Shown here: positions 61,447 to 64,000 of the stretch, piece by piece | Numbering within the stretch: the first letter of the stretch is position 1 | Layout: each line of letters begins with the position of its first letter | From: Parietaria judaica | Taxonomy: Eukaryota; Streptophyta; Magnoliopsida; Rosales; Urticaceae | DNA length: 64,000 nt | Direction: 5' to 3' | Assembly (NCBI GenBank): GCA_954871525.1 | Contig: OX940863.1 | Span: 2,580,001 to 2,644,000, forward strand | The notes under the pieces: generated by a model | What the model was told of the DNA's origin: nothing | The model's database searches: none | What the model saw: only the letters and a program-made list of their open reading frames with translations | Program-made: the position numbers and the translations under genes

Positions 61447-61624
61447 GTGAGAATTCCTTTTCCGTTTGAAACTCTGAATCTTTGATTGATGTGGAATCTT
61501 GACACCATTGTTGTCTTCGATTCGATTCTCGGCTCTTCTGGTTCTTGCACCATTTTGTTGTTGAATTGGGGCTTTCTTGATTCATTTGTATGATTCTTCT
61601 GAATTGTGGATTGAATCGTTACAG
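61447..61624 (+). other. Predicted 5' UTR intron of the TPS1-like gene
   Basis: A donor (CAG/GTGAGA at 61446/61447) and acceptor (TTACAG ending 61624) bracket a T-rich segment between a GC-moderate leader and the start codon. A 5' UTR intron is common in TPS1 genes. It is inferred from sequence only. Confidence 0.55.
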
Positions 61625-61695
61625 TTGTTGAGTTTGGTGACTGAATTTTGAGCTCGGTTATGAATTTTCTGGGCTCCGCAGAGCAGAGCAAGCAT

Positions 61696-64000
61696 ATGCC
61701 TGGGAACAACAAGTACAACTGCAATCCCTCAACGCCCAGAACCAGATTGGAGAGGCTTCTCAGAGAGAGGGAGCTGCGGAAATCTAACCGCTCTGTCCAC
61801 TCGAATGAGGACGCGCGGGACGGGAACAGGCCGGCCGAGTTCTTTGGCAGCGACGCCGGGTTGTCCGAGGGCGACATTCTGGGACCGCCTTACGACGAGG
61901 AGCTTCTGGAAGGATCGGCCACCAGGGCTTTCGTCGACGGGTGCGAACGGCAAGAGGGTCGGCCTTCCAAGCAGCGGCTTCTCGTCGTGGCCAACAGGCT
62001 GCCGGTTTCCGCCGTTAGAAGGGGCGAGGACGCGTGGCAGCTCGAGATCAGTGTCGGAGGGCTGGTTAGTGCTCTTTTAGGTAACCGTGACTTCTCCGTT
62101 CGAATAGCGTTTTGACAGTATGTTGTTCACAAATCCGTGGATTGAATTCCTTGTTGTGTTCTGTTGTTGAAGGTGTGAAGGAGTTTGACGCGAGATGGAT
62201 CGGGTGGGCCGGCGTGAACGTTCCCGATAAAGTTGGACAGATAGCACTGACCAAAGCTTTAGCCGAAAAGGTTCGGATTCTTTGTCGTCACATGTATGAA
62301 TTCTTTCCGTTTACAGTATAGCTTGAGCTGAAAGAAGTTGTGATTTTGTTAATACTTGTAGAGGTGTATTCCGGTGTTTCTTGACGAGGAGATCGTGCAT
62401 CAGTACTACAATGGCTACTGTAACAACATCTTGTGGCCTCTCTTCCACTACCTCGGGCTTCCGCAGGAAGACCGCCTCGCCACCACGCGGAGCTTCCAAT
62501 CCCAATTCGACGCGTACAAGAGGGCGAACCAGATGTTCGCTGACGTCGTAAACCGGCATTACGAGGAAGGGGACGTTGTTTGGTGCCACGACTACCACCT
62601 CATGTTCCTTCCGAAGTGCCTCAAAGAGTATAACAGCAACATGAAAGTGGGTTGGTTTCTCCACACTCCCTTTCCCTCCTCCGAGATCCACAGGACTCTG
62701 CCTTCACGGTCGGAGCTCCTGAGATCCGTTCTCGCTGCAGATTTGGTCGGGTGAGTCTATCGAGCATCGTTTTTACGAAGAACTCTTTTGGTTTCCACAA
62801 CGGTTTTTGAATTCGTTTTTGTTTTGATGGCTTGTAGCTTCCACACATATGACTACGCGAGGCACTTTGTGAGTGCCTGCACTCGCATACTTGGGCTAGA
62901 AGGCACGCCCGAAGGAGTGGAGGATCAAGGGAAGCTGACACGTGTCGCTGCGGTACAAGCTTCGTTGTTTTTGTTGTTATACTACTGACACATGTATTAG
63001 CTCCTCCCGCTTCATAAACGCCTTGGTGATTTATCGAGTTCGTTTTCTTCCATTTGGGCTTTGGAACTACAGTTTCCTATTGGGATAGACTCTGACAGGT
63101 TTGTCAGAGCCTTAGAAATTCCTCAAGTCCAAGTGCACATGAAAGTACTCAAAGAAAGATTTGCCGGTCGGAAGGTAGAGCTTGTTATAAACTTTTGTGA
63201 ATTGCTAATTTTGCTCGTCTTAAGTAAGTTTTGGCTGGTAATTTGGTTTCTTAATCATGTTTCTTTTCCGTTCATATCTGCGAAGGTTATGTTGGGGGTT
63301 GACCGCCTTGACATGATTAAGGGAATTCCCCAGAAAATTTTGGCTTTCGAAAAGTTTCTTGAAGAGAATCCAACGTGGCGGGACAAAGTAGTTCTGCTGC
63401 AAATCGCCGTTCCAACAAGAACTGATGTTCCAGAGTGTATGTGCATTATTACAAACCGTACTTATATTACAATCGTCATTCAATTTCTACTCCGACTTCA
63501 TGAATGCATACTTTTTGTGGTTATATTTTCACCTTGAAACAGTACGGTTTTCGTTGTTTAACTGACAGATCAAAAGCTTACGAGCCAAGTTCATGAGATC
63601 GTGGGACGCATTAATGGAAGATTTGGAACTCTTACTGCTGTTCCCATACACCATCTGGTTTGTCTCTATACATATATTGCTATGATATATATGTATATAT
63701 GTGTGTTTGTTCTTGTGTATGGACATAATAATTTATACCCCAATGTTTTGAAACCATATAAAGTATTGCTTATAGTTAAAGACCTTTTCCTAAGTCTCAT
63801 TTGAATGTTCATTTACCTAGTTTTCTATTTGATCCTCGTTATAGTTTTCTACCAAGTCTAAAAACAGATTTGAAGCCATATGGTTGAACTTGTATTTATT
63901 TTTCTTTGCATGAGTTGATAATGCCAAACTAGAATTAAGTCACCTGTCATTTTCAACTTTTTTGTTTTTGTTGAGTGATTATGTCGAGACTTCTAAAATA
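61696..64000 (+). CDS. TPS1: Class I trehalose-6-phosphate synthase (TPS1-like), 5' part
   Basis: Exons 61696-62080, 62173-62270, 62362-62750, 62838-62952, 63073-63174, 63286-63436 and 63569-63657 join in frame for 443 codons. The gene then runs into an intron and out of the window. The N-terminal extension with TRLERLLRERELRKSNR is the autoinhibitory segment of plant class I TPS. The GT20 domain follows with LLVVANRLPVSAVRRG, WIGWAGVNVPD, VWCHDYHLMFLPK, LVGFHTYDYARHF and GVDRLDMIKGIPQKILAF. The enzyme makes trehalose-6-phosphate from UDP-glucose and glucose-6-phosphate; the product signals sucrose status and flowering. The many introns and intact motifs separate it from class II TPS. ATG 61696 matches the family start; an in-frame ATG at 61660 adds 12 residues. 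Confidence 0.95.

Noticed and set aside
61443..61877. 144-residue minus-strand open frame
   Set aside because: Antisense to the TPS1 first exon and leader; the plus strand matches a known protein through seven exons.

Overview
This window looks like nuclear DNA of a flowering plant, most likely a eudicot and probably a rosid. Genes carry many short GT-AG introns, intergenic DNA is very AT-rich, and transposon relics are dense. The AGAMOUS-type protein ends in the QLV terminus of the euAG lineage. Gene order ILK5-like kinase, then AGAMOUS, then GDSL esterase matches, from memory, Arabidopsis At4g18950, At4g18960 and At4g18970. The species cannot be named from the sequence alone.

Layout: 1-2845 is AT-rich upstream DNA with paired G-boxes. 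2846-5667 (+) is a 12-exon ankyrin-repeat/integrin-linked-kinase-like gene. 5668-18958 is repeat-rich: a telomere-like hAT-type element, a tRNA-derived SINE with 15-bp target duplications, a 1.9-kb Mutator-like element with another element nested in it, a 198-bp hAT MITE and a CACTA terminus. 18959-23239 (+) is an AGAMOUS MADS-box gene with a 2.4-kb intron after the MADS exon. 25060-46046 holds four intact five-exon GDSL esterase/lipase genes, all on the minus strand. Between the first two lies a U2 snRNA gene (31766-31959, minus) with recognisable plant snRNA promoter and 3' box. A 194-bp tandem duplication has copied its upstream element. 46047-52631 has no recognisable gene but holds a Mutator MITE and a Harbinger-type element. 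52632-53393 (minus) is a two-exon gene for a small secretory-pathway protein of unknown function. 54811-58014 is a GC-rich hAT-like element split by a non-autonomous LTR retrotransposon (55928-57905). That retrotransposon encodes a gag-like protein with a Tyr-Asp-Glu repeat, and its 5' LTR has lost 487 bp. 58413-59028 is a probable solo LTR. 61696 to the right edge (+) is the 5' half of a class I trehalose-6-phosphate synthase gene (TPS1-like).

The genes do not form a pathway. ILK5 is a signalling kinase, AGAMOUS specifies stamens, carpels and floral determinacy, the GDSL proteins are predicted secreted esterases that expanded locally by tandem duplication, and TPS1 makes the sugar signal trehalose-6-phosphate. 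The most notable items are the internally deleted LTR element with its acidic-repeat protein, the U2 gene with duplicated upstream element, the four-gene GDSL array beside AGAMOUS, and a set of Mutator-type MITEs with perfect 9-bp target duplications and long terminal inverted repeats.
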